From Allobosea sp. 47.2.35 (GTDB lineage Bacteria > Pseudomonadota > Alphaproteobacteria > Rhizobiales > Beijerinckiaceae), in assembly GCF_024655635.1 (NCBI RefSeq), contig NZ_JANLGI010000008.1:150835-214834 (forward strand): 64,000 bases of DNA, read 5' to 3'. The notes under the pieces are model-generated. The model worked only from the letters and a program-made list of their open reading frames with translations, did no database searches and was not told where the DNA came from. Shown piece after piece: positions 36,396 through 45,284 of this stretch (its first letter is position 1; the number at the start of each line of letters is the position of its first letter). Position numbers and translations under genes: made by a program.

Positions 36396-37184
36396 TCAAG
36401 CGCCATAGCCGCCGGTGCCCCACAAGGCATGGACCGATTGCGCGATGGCGAAGCCGCTGACCGCGAGCAGGATCGCGATCGCGACGATGCGGTAATGGCG
36501 CTGCAGGGCGGAACGGAACAGGCGCGTCCCGATGACCTGCCCGAGAAACAGCGCGGGAATGGTCACCGCCGCCAGCACCGCCGTGGATGCGACCAGAAGC
36601 CCGGATGCGCCGGCAAAGCCGATCGCGACCGCATCCGAGAGCAGGAAATACAGGATGATCGAGGCGCGCCCGACATGCATCGCCGTCTGGGCGTTGAGAT
36701 AGAACAGCACCACGGGCGGGCCGCTCATCGCCGCCGCACCGTTGAGCAGGCCGGACAGGATGCCGACACCGAAGGTCGCGGGCGCGCCCGGCTCGCCGCT
36801 TGCCTTCAGGCCGGCGGCGAGCGCGCAGGTCGTCGCGAGCACGACCAGCCCGATGACGAGGCGCATCACGTCGGCCGGAAGCGAAGCGAGCCCGTAGAGA
36901 CCGATCGGCGTCGCTACGAGTGCACCGGCGACGAGCATCATCACCGAGCGCAGGTGCGCCGAGCGCCAGAGGCCGGGCAGCAATTGCAGGCTGCCGACCA
37001 CCTCAAGCAGCAGCACCATCGGCACGGCGGTGACGGGATCGGCGATCAGGGCGAGCAGCGGCACGGCCACCAGCGCGAAGCCAAACCCGGTATAGCCGCG
37101 CATGATCGCCGTCAGGAAGACGACGATCATGCTGGCCACCACCTGCGCCGTGCTGAACGGCTGCAGTAGCGCCGCGATCGTCAT
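36396..37184 (-). CDS. TSUP-family (TauE/SafE) membrane permease
   Basis: The protein has 262 residues from the ATG at 37182-37184; an upstream extension is Arg/Pro-rich and not used. About eight hydrophobic segments form two repeats, with the family glycine/proline motifs IMRGYTGFGFALVAVPLLAL and GILSGLLNGAAAMSGPPVVLFYL. TSUP proteins move sulfite, sulfonates, taurine or other organic anions. No sulfur gene is adjacent, so the substrate is open. It has its own gene start away from the GntR operon. Confidence 0.9.
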   Translation of the reverse strand: MTIAALLQPFSTAQVVASMIVVFLTAIMRGYTGFGFALVAVPLLALIADPVTAVPMVLLLEVVGSLQLLPGLWRSAHLRSVMMLVAGALVATPIGLYGLASLPADVMRLVIGLVVLATTCALAAGLKASGEPGAPATFGVGILSGLLNGAAAMSGPPVVLFYLNAQTAMHVGRASIILYFLLSDAVAIGFAGASGLLVASTAVLAAVTIPALFLGQVIGTRLFRSALQRHYRIVAIAILLAVSGFAIAQSVHALWGTGGYGA

Positions 37185-37236
37185 GAAGCCCCCGAATCGA
37201 CCCACGCCGCTCAGGCATGGCCGAAGCCCCTGCCTA

Positions 37237-37926
37237 TCACCGGGCGGCGCCAGCCTCCAGCAGCGCGACCATAGCGGCGTATCCGCGCGAGCGGGCATGC
37301 TGCAATGGCGTCACGCCCTGCCGGTCGGCGAGATTGCGGTTGGCGCCGGCCGCGAGAAGGGCCCGCGCGGTCTCGACATGGCGCTTGCCGCCATCGCCGA
37401 GGATCACCGCCTCGATCAGGGCGGTCCAGCCGAGATTGTTGACGTGATCGAGCGGCGCCCCGGCCACGATAAGCTCGCGGACGATGCCGTCATGGCCGAG
37501 ATGGGCGGCGGCGATCAGCGCCGTGCCGTCATAACGGCTGGTGGTAAGCTTGGCCGAAGCGCCCGAGGCCAGCAGGGCCTTCAGCGCCGGGACGTCGTCA
37601 CTGACGGCAACGATGGTGACGGCGTCATAGCGCTGGTTGTCGAACAGGCCGGGATCGGCTCCGGCGGCAATCAGCGCGCGGATCGCCTCGACCTGACCGC
37701 GAAAGGCCGCGACATGCAACGGCGTGCGGCCATTGCCGTCGCGCGCATCGAGCCCCTCTCGGGCTCCCGCGAGGCGGCGGATGGCGGCGACATCGCCGGA
37801 GGCCGCCGCAGCGTGCAGGCCGCGATAAGCGGCGAGTTCGGCCGCATCGGGCGGCGTCTGCGCGACGGCCGGGCCGGCCAGAGTGGCAGCCACAAGGGCC
37901 AAGGCGATCAGCAGCATCCTCGCCAT
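37237..37926 (-). CDS. Exported ankyrin-repeat protein
   Basis: The protein has 229 residues. A Sec signal peptide (LLIALALVAATLAGPAVAQT) targets it to the periplasm. About five or six ankyrin units follow (DGNGRTPLHVAAFRG, DGTALIAAAHLGHDG, LGWTALIEAVILGDG, QGVTPLQHARSRGYAA). AGGAGG lies upstream; a GTG three bases earlier (37929) is an alternative start. Bacterial periplasmic ankyrin proteins act as binding partners, for example of catalase or anchored enzymes. The partner here is unknown. Confidence 0.88.
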   Translation of the reverse strand: MARMLLIALALVAATLAGPAVAQTPPDAAELAAYRGLHAAAASGDVAAIRRLAGAREGLDARDGNGRTPLHVAAFRGQVEAIRALIAAGADPGLFDNQRYDAVTIVAVSDDVPALKALLASGASAKLTTSRYDGTALIAAAHLGHDGIVRELIVAGAPLDHVNNLGWTALIEAVILGDGGKRHVETARALLAAGANRNLADRQGVTPLQHARSRGYAAMVALLEAGAAR

Positions 37927-38009
37927 CACGGCGCTCCTCCTTGCGACGATATGACGAAGCAGGCGGCCGCTTCCGCAACCGCCTGCCCCGTTTCAAACTG
38001 GATTCAGGC

Positions 38010-38501
38010 TCAGCGCAGCTTGGCCTTCACCTTCTCGATGCCGGCATTGGCGCATTCCTCGTCGAGATGGCCGCCCGGGGCGCCACCGACGCCGACCGCA
38101 CCGATCACCTCGTCGCCGACCTTGACCGGCACGCCGCCGCCGAGCAGCAGGAAGCCTTCGATCGCGGCCATGTTGCGCGCGGCCGGGTTCTTCTCGACGT
38201 TCTCGGCAATCGCGCCGGTGGCGTTGCGGGCGGAGGCCGCGGTGAAGGCCTTGTCACGGCTGGCGGCGACGGTGTGCGGGCCGGCGCGGTCGGCACGGAG
38301 CACGGCGCGGGTGACGCCGGCGCGGTCGACGACCGTTGCGGTGACGTTGAAGTTCTTGGCGGCGCAGGCCTCGACGGTCGCCTGGGCGATTTCCTGGGCG
38401 ATGGCGAGCGGCATGTTGCGCTCCTGCAGGACCTGGGCGCCGGCGGCGGCCGGAACGAGCGCGAGCACAACGGCAGCAGCGGCGAAACGGATCTTGGTCA
38501 T
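38010..38501 (-). CDS. Exported GlcG/HbpS-family (heme-binding-like) protein
   Basis: The protein has 163 residues. A signal peptide ending AAGAQ precedes a single GlcG/HbpS domain: VVDRAGVTRAVLRADRAGPHTV, RDKAFTAASARNATG, GFLLLGGGVPVKVGDEVIGAVGVGGAPGG. Members bind heme or cobalamin or accompany glycolate and other oxidases. The Gly-rich motif is complete. Function in this strain is unknown. It lies between the ankyrin gene and a two-component system on the same strand. Confidence 0.9.
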   Translation of the reverse strand: MTKIRFAAAAVVLALVPAAAGAQVLQERNMPLAIAQEIAQATVEACAAKNFNVTATVVDRAGVTRAVLRADRAGPHTVAASRDKAFTAASARNATGAIAENVEKNPAARNMAAIEGFLLLGGGVPVKVGDEVIGAVGVGGAPGGHLDEECANAGIEKVKAKLR

Positions 38502-38626
38502 GATCTCTCCGGGACTTGAGCGAGGACGAGCCGTGAGCTCGATGACCGCAAGCTATCCGGTCCCGTCAGGCGTTTTGATCGGTGCGGTGCCGGAGCCACC
38601 TCCGTAATCCTACGGAGGAACCCGCC

Positions 38627-39232
38627 CTAACCTTCCAGCGCGAAGCGCACCATCTCGGCGACCGAGCCGGCTCCGAGCTTCTCGGCGATATGGGCGCGGT
38701 GGGTCTCGACGGTGCGCGGCGAGACGTCGAGCGCCCGCGCGATCTCCTTGGTCGACAGCCCCTCGGCGACGAGATCGAGGATCTCGCGCTCGCGCTGGGT
38801 GAGCTTTGCCATGCGGGCCTCGCGCCCGGCGCGGGCGGCCTCGGTCCGGTTGCGCGTGTCGAGTGCCGCGAACGCCGCCTCGATGGCTTCGAGCAGCACC
38901 TGCTCGTCGATCGGCTTGGTCAGGAAATCGACCGCTCCCGCCTTGAAGGCGCGCCGGCAGGCAGCGACGTCGCCATGGCCGGTGATCATCACCGTCGGCA
39001 TGCCGCCGGCTTCCTTGGCCATGCGCTCCAGCAATTGCAGGCCGGAGGTGCCGGGCATGCGGATATCGACGACGAGGCAGCCGTCCTGGCGCGGATCGGG
39101 TCGGTCGAGGAAGGGCTGCACACCGGCAAAGGCGCGCGGCGCGAGGCCCATCGTGCGCAGCAACAGGACGAGCGCGTCGCGCACATCGGCATCGTCGTCG
39201 ATCAGGTAGACGGTGCGCGGCGCCGGCTTCAT
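38627..39232 (-). CDS. FixJ-type (NarL/LuxR output) response regulator
   Basis: The protein has 201 residues. The receiver has acidic residues Asp12-Asp13-Asp14, phospho-acceptor Asp56 in VVDIRMPG, and Lys106 in FLTKP. A LuxR-type helix-turn-helix (LTQREREILDLVAEGLSTKEIARALDVS) forms the C-terminus. It overlaps the kinase stop by 4 nt and is the partner of that kinase. Target genes are not visible in the sequence. Confidence 0.94.
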   Translation of the reverse strand: MKPAPRTVYLIDDDADVRDALVLLLRTMGLAPRAFAGVQPFLDRPDPRQDGCLVVDIRMPGTSGLQLLERMAKEAGGMPTVMITGHGDVAACRRAFKAGAVDFLTKPIDEQVLLEAIEAAFAALDTRNRTEAARAGREARMAKLTQREREILDLVAEGLSTKEIARALDVSPRTVETHRAHIAEKLGAGSVAEMVRFALEG

Positions 39233-40776
39233 TCGGCGGCCATCCCAAATTCGGCTGATATCGCCGGAAAGCGCACGCTGAAGATCGCCCCGCGCTCCGC
39301 CGCGTTGCGCACGGCGATGCGCCCGCCGGCCGCTTCGACCAGCCGCTCGCAGAGCGGCAGGCCCAGCCCCATTCCGCTGCTCTTGGTGGTGAAGAACGGC
39401 TCGAACAGGCGGGCCATGTCGGCTTCCGCAATGCCGGGGCCGTCATCCGCCACGGTGATCTCGGCCTCGCCGTCGACGAGCCGCGTGGCCAGCACGATCT
39501 CGCGCCGGCCCACTGGCATGGCGTCGACGGCCTCCGCCGCATTGCGGACGAGGTTATGCACGACCTGCTCGATCGAAACCCGGTCGAGCAGTGCCTGCGG
39601 GCCGGGTTCGCTCAACTCCAGCCGCAGCGAGACCTCCCGCTCCTGCAGGTCGCGCTGGCTGAGTTCCACCACGTTGCGGACGATCCGGTTGAGATCCTGC
39701 GGCTGCCTTTGCGGCTCGCGCCGCGTCACATAAGCCCGCAACCGCTCCAATATCTCGCCGGCCCGGCGGGCGTGCCGGACATTGGCCTCAAGCACGCCGG
39801 TGAGGTCCCCGGGCGCCGCCTCGCCCGACTTGGCGAGCCTCAGACCTGCCTGGCTCTGGCTCAGGATCGCGGTCAGCGGTTGAGTGATTTCATGCGCGAT
39901 CCCGGAGGCCATCTCGCCAACCGTGTTGACGCGCATCGCATGGGCGAGCTTGGCATCATGCTCGTGCAGGCGCACTGCCTCGCGAGCCCGCCGGCTGGCG
40001 CGCCGCTCGCGCAGCACCGTCAGCAGCAGGAACAGGCCGAGCCCCGCCACGATCGGCCAGCCGAACAGCAGGCCCGGTGGCAGCAATTCGGCGAAGGCCG
40101 GCCGCCGCGCCAGTTCCAGCACGAGCGATTGCGACCGGCTGCCCAGCGGCTTCGCGAAGACGATCTCCGGGATGGACGCCCCAGCTTGCAGCGGCCAGCC
40201 ATGCTGGATGATCGCGGTCCCGGAGGCATCGCTCAGCTTCAGCGCGGCATCATCCGGCAGTCCGCCTTCCGGCTCGGTCAGCAACCGGGCATCGATGACG
40301 AGAACCAGCGCCCGCGGCCCATGGCCGTCATCCGGCACACGCTTGACCAGCGCGTAGAACGGTTTGCCCGAGCGGCTCGCGAGCGTGACGGCCTGCCCCG
40401 GCGCCAGTGCGCTCACGCGCGTCGACAAGGCGGCCGGATCGAAATCGGCAAGGCTGGCGGGCGTGGCACCGGCAGAGACGGTTTCGATCAGCTCGACGGC
40501 CGCAATGCGCGGATAGAAGCGCTGCATCGCCTCGATCACCGCGCGGAAGCTCGCCGATTCCGCGTTCGAGCTGGCCAGAACCGCAGCCAGGCTGGTGAGA
40601 TGCGCATCATGCTGCTCGGCACGCTGGGAGACGATGCGGTGCAGCGTCGTTCCCTCGCGCTGGAGCGCCTCGCTCGCCCGCATGAATTCCACGACGGCGC
40701 CCAGCCCCAGCCCGGCCAGTGCCAGCGGAACCCACAACAGCAGGAAAGGGGCGAGGCGCGGTGTCAAGGATTTCAT
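39229..40776 (-). CDS. Membrane sensor histidine kinase (DctB/FixL-like)
   Basis: The protein has 515 residues. One membrane segment near residues 8-30 and another near 235-258 flank a ~200-residue periplasmic sensor region. The phospho-acceptor is His295 in SGIAHEITQPL, followed by HNLVRNAAEAV (N box), VADDGPGI (G1) and GMGLGL (G2). The HEITQPL form and layout resemble kinases paired with FixJ/DctD-type regulators that sense organic acids. It is divergent from the Aap-like gene at 40963, so that importer is a possible target. Confidence 0.92.
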   Translation of the reverse strand: MKSLTPRLAPFLLLWVPLALAGLGLGAVVEFMRASEALQREGTTLHRIVSQRAEQHDAHLTSLAAVLASSNAESASFRAVIEAMQRFYPRIAAVELIETVSAGATPASLADFDPAALSTRVSALAPGQAVTLASRSGKPFYALVKRVPDDGHGPRALVLVIDARLLTEPEGGLPDDAALKLSDASGTAIIQHGWPLQAGASIPEIVFAKPLGSRSQSLVLELARRPAFAELLPPGLLFGWPIVAGLGLFLLLTVLRERRASRRAREAVRLHEHDAKLAHAMRVNTVGEMASGIAHEITQPLTAILSQSQAGLRLAKSGEAAPGDLTGVLEANVRHARRAGEILERLRAYVTRREPQRQPQDLNRIVRNVVELSQRDLQEREVSLRLELSEPGPQALLDRVSIEQVVHNLVRNAAEAVDAMPVGRREIVLATRLVDGEAEITVADDGPGIAEADMARLFEPFFTTKSSGMGLGLPLCERLVEAAGGRIAVRNAAERGAIFSVRFPAISAEFGMAAE

Positions 40777-40962
40777 CCGGTTTCATGCCCAGCCTACCGC
40801 GCCGGACGCGCGTCGTCACCGTCGGACGTAAAGCAAGTGCTGTGACGCAAAGATCGAAAATCCCTCATGCTGGACGCCTGCAATGCTCTTGCGGACGCCA
40901 TCACGCCTCAATAGGCTCGCTTTCGACGCGCCGATCACAGGCGCGCGCAAGGGGAAACGCCT

Positions 40963-41994
40963 ATGTCAAAGATGATCACCAGAATGGTCGCATTCGGCCT
41001 TGCCGCTGCGGCCTTTTCCGTATTTGCGGCGCCGGCCTCGGCGCAAGCCACGCTCGAAGCCGTGAGGAAGCGCGGCAAGGTGCTCTGCGGCGTCTCCCCG
41101 ACGGCCCCGGGCTTCTCCTATGCCGACGATAAGGGCGTCCGCCAGGGCTTCGACGCCGATGTTTGCCGCGCGGTCTCCTCTGCCGTCTTCGGCGTGCCGG
41201 ACAAGGTCGATTTCGTTCCGCTGAACACCAATGTGCGCTTCCAGGGCCTGCAATCGGGCGAGGTCGACCTGCTCTCGCGCCAGACCACGATGACCTTCTC
41301 GCGCGACACTTCGCTCGGCCTCGATTTCGCGCCGGTGGTCTTCTATGACGGCCAGGGCCTGATGGTCTCGACCAAGCTCGGCGTGAAGAGCGCGTCGGAA
41401 CTCTCGCAATCCGCCGTCTGCATCCTGCCGGGCACGACGACGCTGCAGAACCTCGAGGACTATTTCAAGCCGCGCAACATCAAGTACGAGGCGGTGGTCT
41501 TCGAGAATCCCGACGAGTGGCGCAACGCCTTCTTCTCCGGCCGCTGCGACGTCATCACCACCGACCGCTCGGACCTCGCTTCCGTGCGCGCCATCGCCAA
41601 CGATCCCAAGCAATACGTCATCCTGCCGGAGACGATCTCGAAGGAGCCGCTCGCCCCGGTCGTCCGCCAGAACGACAGCAACTGGCGCGACATCGTCTCC
41701 TGGACGGTCAACGCCCTGATCGCGGCCGAGGAATACGGCATCACCAAGGGCAATATCGACGAGCAGCTCAAGAGCAAGGACCCCGAGATCCAGCGCCTGC
41801 TCGGCGTCAACGGCGACCTCGGCAAGATGCTGAACGTCGATAACAAGTGGGCCTATAACGCGATCAAGCAGCTCGGCAATTACGGCGAGCTCTTCGAGCG
41901 CAATCTCGGCGAGAAGACCCCGCTTGGCCTCACCCGCGGCCCCAACCAGCTCTGGAACAAGGGCGGCCTGATCTACTCCCCGCCCTTCCGGTGA
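40963..41994 (+). CDS. aapJ: General L-amino-acid ABC transporter binding protein (AapJ-like)
   Basis: The protein has 343 residues, with AAGGGGAAA before the ATG. The signal peptide ends near PASAQ (about residue 27). The mature sequence has the AapJ/BztA pattern: VRKRGKVLCGVSPTAPGFSYAD, GFDADVCRAVSSAVFG, LLSRQTTMTFSRD and the C-terminal GGLIYSPPFR. It binds a broad range of L-amino acids. An imperfect palindromic repeat follows in the 188-nt gap before aapQ. Confidence 0.9.
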   Translation: MSKMITRMVAFGLAAAAFSVFAAPASAQATLEAVRKRGKVLCGVSPTAPGFSYADDKGVRQGFDADVCRAVSSAVFGVPDKVDFVPLNTNVRFQGLQSGEVDLLSRQTTMTFSRDTSLGLDFAPVVFYDGQGLMVSTKLGVKSASELSQSAVCILPGTTTLQNLEDYFKPRNIKYEAVVFENPDEWRNAFFSGRCDVITTDRSDLASVRAIANDPKQYVILPETISKEPLAPVVRQNDSNWRDIVSWTVNALIAAEEYGITKGNIDEQLKSKDPEIQRLLGVNGDLGKMLNVDNKWAYNAIKQLGNYGELFERNLGEKTPLGLTRGPNQLWNKGGLIYSPPFR

Positions 41995-42013
41995 GCTCTG
42001 CCATCGCACCGGA

Positions 42014-42038
42014 CCGGAAAGTGGCTTCCACTGTCCGG
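42014..42038. repeat. Imperfect palindromic repeat after aapJ
   Basis: CCGGAAAGTGG (42014-42024) and CCACTGTCCGG (42028-42038) pair with one mismatch around CTT. The same family, perfect, occurs at 50143-50167. Its position, after a binding-protein gene and before permease genes, fits mRNA 3'-end stabilisation or attenuation. Confidence 0.6.
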
Positions 42039-42182
42039 AAAACCCGCTGCGGCAAGAAACACCTCGATCGCTGTTGCCGCGCCCGGCGGGACGCGGAGCG
42101 ATCTGCCATGCGTTCCCTCGATTGACCTGAGACCGCCGGCCGCCCCTGCGCGGCCGGTGCGTCCCCAGCCCGGAACAGCCCG

Positions 42183-43355
42183 ATGGCCACCTCCGATTCC
42201 AGCCCGGTGCGGCTGCTCTATGACGTGCGCGTCCGCGCCGTGCTCTATCAGGTCGTCGCGGTCGCGCTCGTCGTCGGCATCGGCTTCTATCTCTTCGGCA
42301 CCGTCTCGCGGAAGCTGGCGGATCAGAACATCGCGACCGGCTTCGACTACCTGTCCCGGCCTGCCGGCTTCGTCATCAGCCAGTCCTTCATCTCCTACGA
42401 TTCCGGCAACACCTATGGCCGCGCCATCCTGGTCGGCCTGCTCAACACGGTCTGGGTCTCGGTTTTCGCGGTCGCCCTCTCGACGGTGCTGGGCCTCGTC
42501 GTCGGCATCGCCCGGCTGTCGCGCAACCCGCTGCTCTCGACGCTGGCGCTCCTCTATGTCGAGGCGCTGCGCAACGTGCCGCTGCTGCTCTATCTCTTCC
42601 TCTGGTACGCACTGATCGTCGCGGTCTTCCCGCCGGTGCGCGAGGCCTGGCAGATCCTGCCCGACGTCTTCCTCAGCAATGGCGGCCTGATCGTGCCCTC
42701 GCTGCGCTGGTCGCCGGCGCATACCGGCGTGCTGGTCGCGGCCGTGTTCGGCATCGTGCTGGCCTGCATCGTCGCCTCGTCCTTCCGCCGAAAGCGCGTC
42801 GCCACCGGCCAGAGCCGCATGGCCTGGCCCTATGTCCTGGCCGCGCTGGCCGTCCCCATCCTCCTGGCCATGCTGGTCTTCCAGCCGGACCTGGTGGTGA
42901 ACTGGCCGGAGAAGGGGCGCTTCCGCATCACCGGCGGCCTGCAGGTCACCCCCGAATTCACCGCGCTGCTCGTCGGACTCGGCCTCTCGGCTTCCGCCGG
43001 CATAGCCGAGATCGTGCGCGCCGGCATCCTCTCGGTCGGGCGCGGCCAATGGGAGGCGGCGCGCGCGGTCGGGCTGCATGATCGCCAGACGATGCGGCTC
43101 GTCGTGCTGCCGCAGGCCTTGCGTGTCATCATCCCGCCGCTGACCAGCTCCTATCTCTCGACCTTCAAGAACTCCTCGCTCGCCATCGCCATCGGCTATC
43201 CCGACCTCGTCATGGTCTCCAACACGACGATGAACCAGACCGGGCAGGCGATCGAGGGCATCGCCATCTTCATGCTGGTCTATTTGGGCATGTCGATCAC
43301 GATCTCCATGCTGATGAACTGGTACAACGCCCGCGTCGCGCTGGTGGAGCGTTGA
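42183..43355 (+). CDS. aapQ: General L-amino-acid ABC transporter permease (AapQ-like)
   Basis: The protein has 390 residues. A short cytoplasmic leader (SSPVRLLYDVRVRAVLYQVV) precedes several membrane segments with a large insert typical of AapQ. Near the C-terminus the ATPase-contact loop reads EAARAVGLHDRQTMRLVVLPQAL, followed by LTSSYLSTFKNSSLAIAIGYPDL, a very characteristic AapQ/BztB stretch. aapM starts 1 nt after its stop. Confidence 0.9.
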   Translation: MATSDSSPVRLLYDVRVRAVLYQVVAVALVVGIGFYLFGTVSRKLADQNIATGFDYLSRPAGFVISQSFISYDSGNTYGRAILVGLLNTVWVSVFAVALSTVLGLVVGIARLSRNPLLSTLALLYVEALRNVPLLLYLFLWYALIVAVFPPVREAWQILPDVFLSNGGLIVPSLRWSPAHTGVLVAAVFGIVLACIVASSFRRKRVATGQSRMAWPYVLAALAVPILLAMLVFQPDLVVNWPEKGRFRITGGLQVTPEFTALLVGLGLSASAGIAEIVRAGILSVGRGQWEAARAVGLHDRQTMRLVVLPQALRVIIPPLTSSYLSTFKNSSLAIAIGYPDLVMVSNTTMNQTGQAIEGIAIFMLVYLGMSITISMLMNWYNARVALVER

Positions 43356-43356
43356 G

Positions 43357-44481
43357 ATGACCGACGCCGCTCAGCTCAACACCCTCGCATCCGTCGCCGA
43401 CGAGCGTCCGACGCGCAACGCCAGCAGCTGGTACACGCTGCTCAAGCCCTATATCGGCTCGCCCTTCAACGCCGTCGTCACCTTCGCCTGCCTCTGGCTG
43501 ATCTATCGGCTGGTCACGGGCGCGTGGGGCTGGCTCGTCACCCGCGCCATCGTCGAGGGCGGGCCGCAGACCTGCAAGGCGGCGGCCGGAGCCGGCGCCT
43601 GCTGGCCGTTCCTGGCGGCGAAGCTGCGCTTCCTGATCTTCGGCTTCTACCCCTATGACGAGCACTGGCGGCCGGCCCTGGCGGTGCTGCTCTTCCTGGG
43701 CGCGATGATCTATTCGATGATCCCGCGCTTCTGGTCGCGCCGCCTGCTCTGGCTCTGGCTCGCGGTCGTCGTCACCTGCGGCGTGTTGATGTATGGCGGG
43801 CTCTTCGGCCTCACCGTGGTCAACACCACGAACTGGGGCGGCCTGCCGCTCTCCTTCATGCTCTCCTCGGTCGGGCTCGCCTTCGGCTTCGTGCTCGGCG
43901 TGCTGCTGGCACTGGCGCGCTCGTCCAAGCTGCCGGCGATCCAGGTCATCGCCGTCGTCTTCATCGAGATGGTGCGCGGCGTGCCGCTGGTCTCGATCCT
44001 GTTCATGGCCTCGGTGATGCTGCCGCTGTTCATGCCGGACGGCGTGACCATCGACAAATTGCTGCGGGCGCAGGTCGCGATCATCATCTTCGCCGGCGCC
44101 TATATCGCCGAGACCGTGCGCGGCGGCCTGCAGGCCGTGCCCAAGGGCCAGCACGAGGCGGCGGCCTCGCTCGGCCTCGGCTACTGGCTGTCGATGCGCA
44201 AGATCGTGCTGCCGCAGGCGCTGAAGATCGTGATCCCGCCATTGGTCAACATCTTCATCGGCTTCTTCCAGGACACGACGCTGGTCACCATCATCGGCCT
44301 GCTCGATTTCCTCGACACGGTGCGCTCGGCGATGCGCGATCCAGCCTGGCAGGGCATCGCCGTGCTGGAGGGCTATATCTTCGCGGCGCTGGTCTATGCC
44401 GTGTTCAGCTACGGCATGGGTTCCTATAGCCGCTTCATCGAAAGGCGCCTGAAGACCGACCACGGCCACGGAAGGCACTGA
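43357..44481 (+). CDS. aapM: General L-amino-acid ABC transporter permease (AapM-like)
   Basis: The protein has 374 residues. Multiple membrane segments precede a C-terminal permease core with VQVIAVVFIEMVRGVPLVSILFM-type sequence and EAAASLGLGYWLSMRKIVLPQAL. It pairs with AapQ. In characterised rhizobial and Rhodobacter loci the ATPase gene (aapP/bztD) follows directly; here the next gene is an unrelated acyltransferase, so the ATPase must be supplied from elsewhere. Confidence 0.9.
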   Translation: MTDAAQLNTLASVADERPTRNASSWYTLLKPYIGSPFNAVVTFACLWLIYRLVTGAWGWLVTRAIVEGGPQTCKAAAGAGACWPFLAAKLRFLIFGFYPYDEHWRPALAVLLFLGAMIYSMIPRFWSRRLLWLWLAVVVTCGVLMYGGLFGLTVVNTTNWGGLPLSFMLSSVGLAFGFVLGVLLALARSSKLPAIQVIAVVFIEMVRGVPLVSILFMASVMLPLFMPDGVTIDKLLRAQVAIIIFAGAYIAETVRGGLQAVPKGQHEAAASLGLGYWLSMRKIVLPQALKIVIPPLVNIFIGFFQDTTLVTIIGLLDFLDTVRSAMRDPAWQGIAVLEGYIFAALVYAVFSYGMGSYSRFIERRLKTDHGHGRH

Positions 44482-44586
44482 CAGGGGCTTTTGAGGCCAC
44501 TGCGTGGACCCTTTCGCGCCCGCGCAATGTTCCAGCAAGCCCCCGCGCCGACCACTCCCGATGATTCTCATCGTGGAGATCGGACG

Positions 44587-45270
44587 ATGCTCTTCAGCCC
44601 AGACCGGTCGGCGGCGCTCGCCGGCCGCGCCCTGCATGCCTATCTCGGCCTGGTCAAACGCACGACGCGCTTCAAGCCGGTCATTCCCGGCGCCCGGCCC
44701 TGGGAGCGCAACCGCGAGCCCTTCATCGCCCTGACCTGGCATGGCCAGCAGATGCTGACCTTCGCCGCGCTGGAAGGCGCCCCGCGCGTCGCGGTCCTGA
44801 CCTCCCTGCATTTCGACGGATCGGTCGTCAGCACCGTGGTCGAGCGCGCCGGCTTCCGCAGCATCCGCGGCTCCGGCACGCAGACCCCGGCCAAGATCAT
44901 GGCGAAGCGCGCCGTCCCCGCCTTCTTCGAGATGCGCGATGCCCTGCGCCAGGGCACGAGCCTGATGCTCACCGCCGATGTCCCCAAGCTATCGCGCGTC
45001 GCCGGCAAGGGCGCCGTCCAGCTCGCCCGCGTCACCGGCCGGCCGATCTACCTCTTCGCGGCTGTCACCAGCGCGCGGGTCGATCTCGACAACTGGGACC
45101 GCGCCAGCATCGCCCTGCCCTTCGGGCGCGGCTGTGTCCTCTGGTCCGAGCCTCTTTACGTGCGCAAAGCCGCCGATGCCCGCGAGGTCGGCCTGATCGC
45201 CATGGATATCTCCGAACGGCTGGACGATCTCCATACGACGGCTCAGCGCAATATCGGTCGCGAGCGCTGA
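44587..45270 (+). CDS. DUF374-type lysophospholipid acyltransferase family protein
   Basis: The protein has 227 residues from the ATG at 44587 (GGAG upstream). DUF374 features are IALTWHGQQMLT (catalytic-type His), VLTSLHFDGSVVSTVVERAG, IRGSGTQTPAK and MLTADVPKLSRVAGKGAVQLA. The family is related to LpxL/lysophospholipid acyltransferases acting on lipid A or lipoproteins at the inner membrane. It converges with the eipA gene 14 nt downstream. Confidence 0.88.
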   Translation: MLFSPDRSAALAGRALHAYLGLVKRTTRFKPVIPGARPWERNREPFIALTWHGQQMLTFAALEGAPRVAVLTSLHFDGSVVSTVVERAGFRSIRGSGTQTPAKIMAKRAVPAFFEMRDALRQGTSLMLTADVPKLSRVAGKGAVQLARVTGRPIYLFAAVTSARVDLDNWDRASIALPFGRGCVLWSEPLYVRKAADAREVGLIAMDISERLDDLHTTAQRNIGRER

Positions 45271-45284
45271 ACCCGCTCCTCGCC

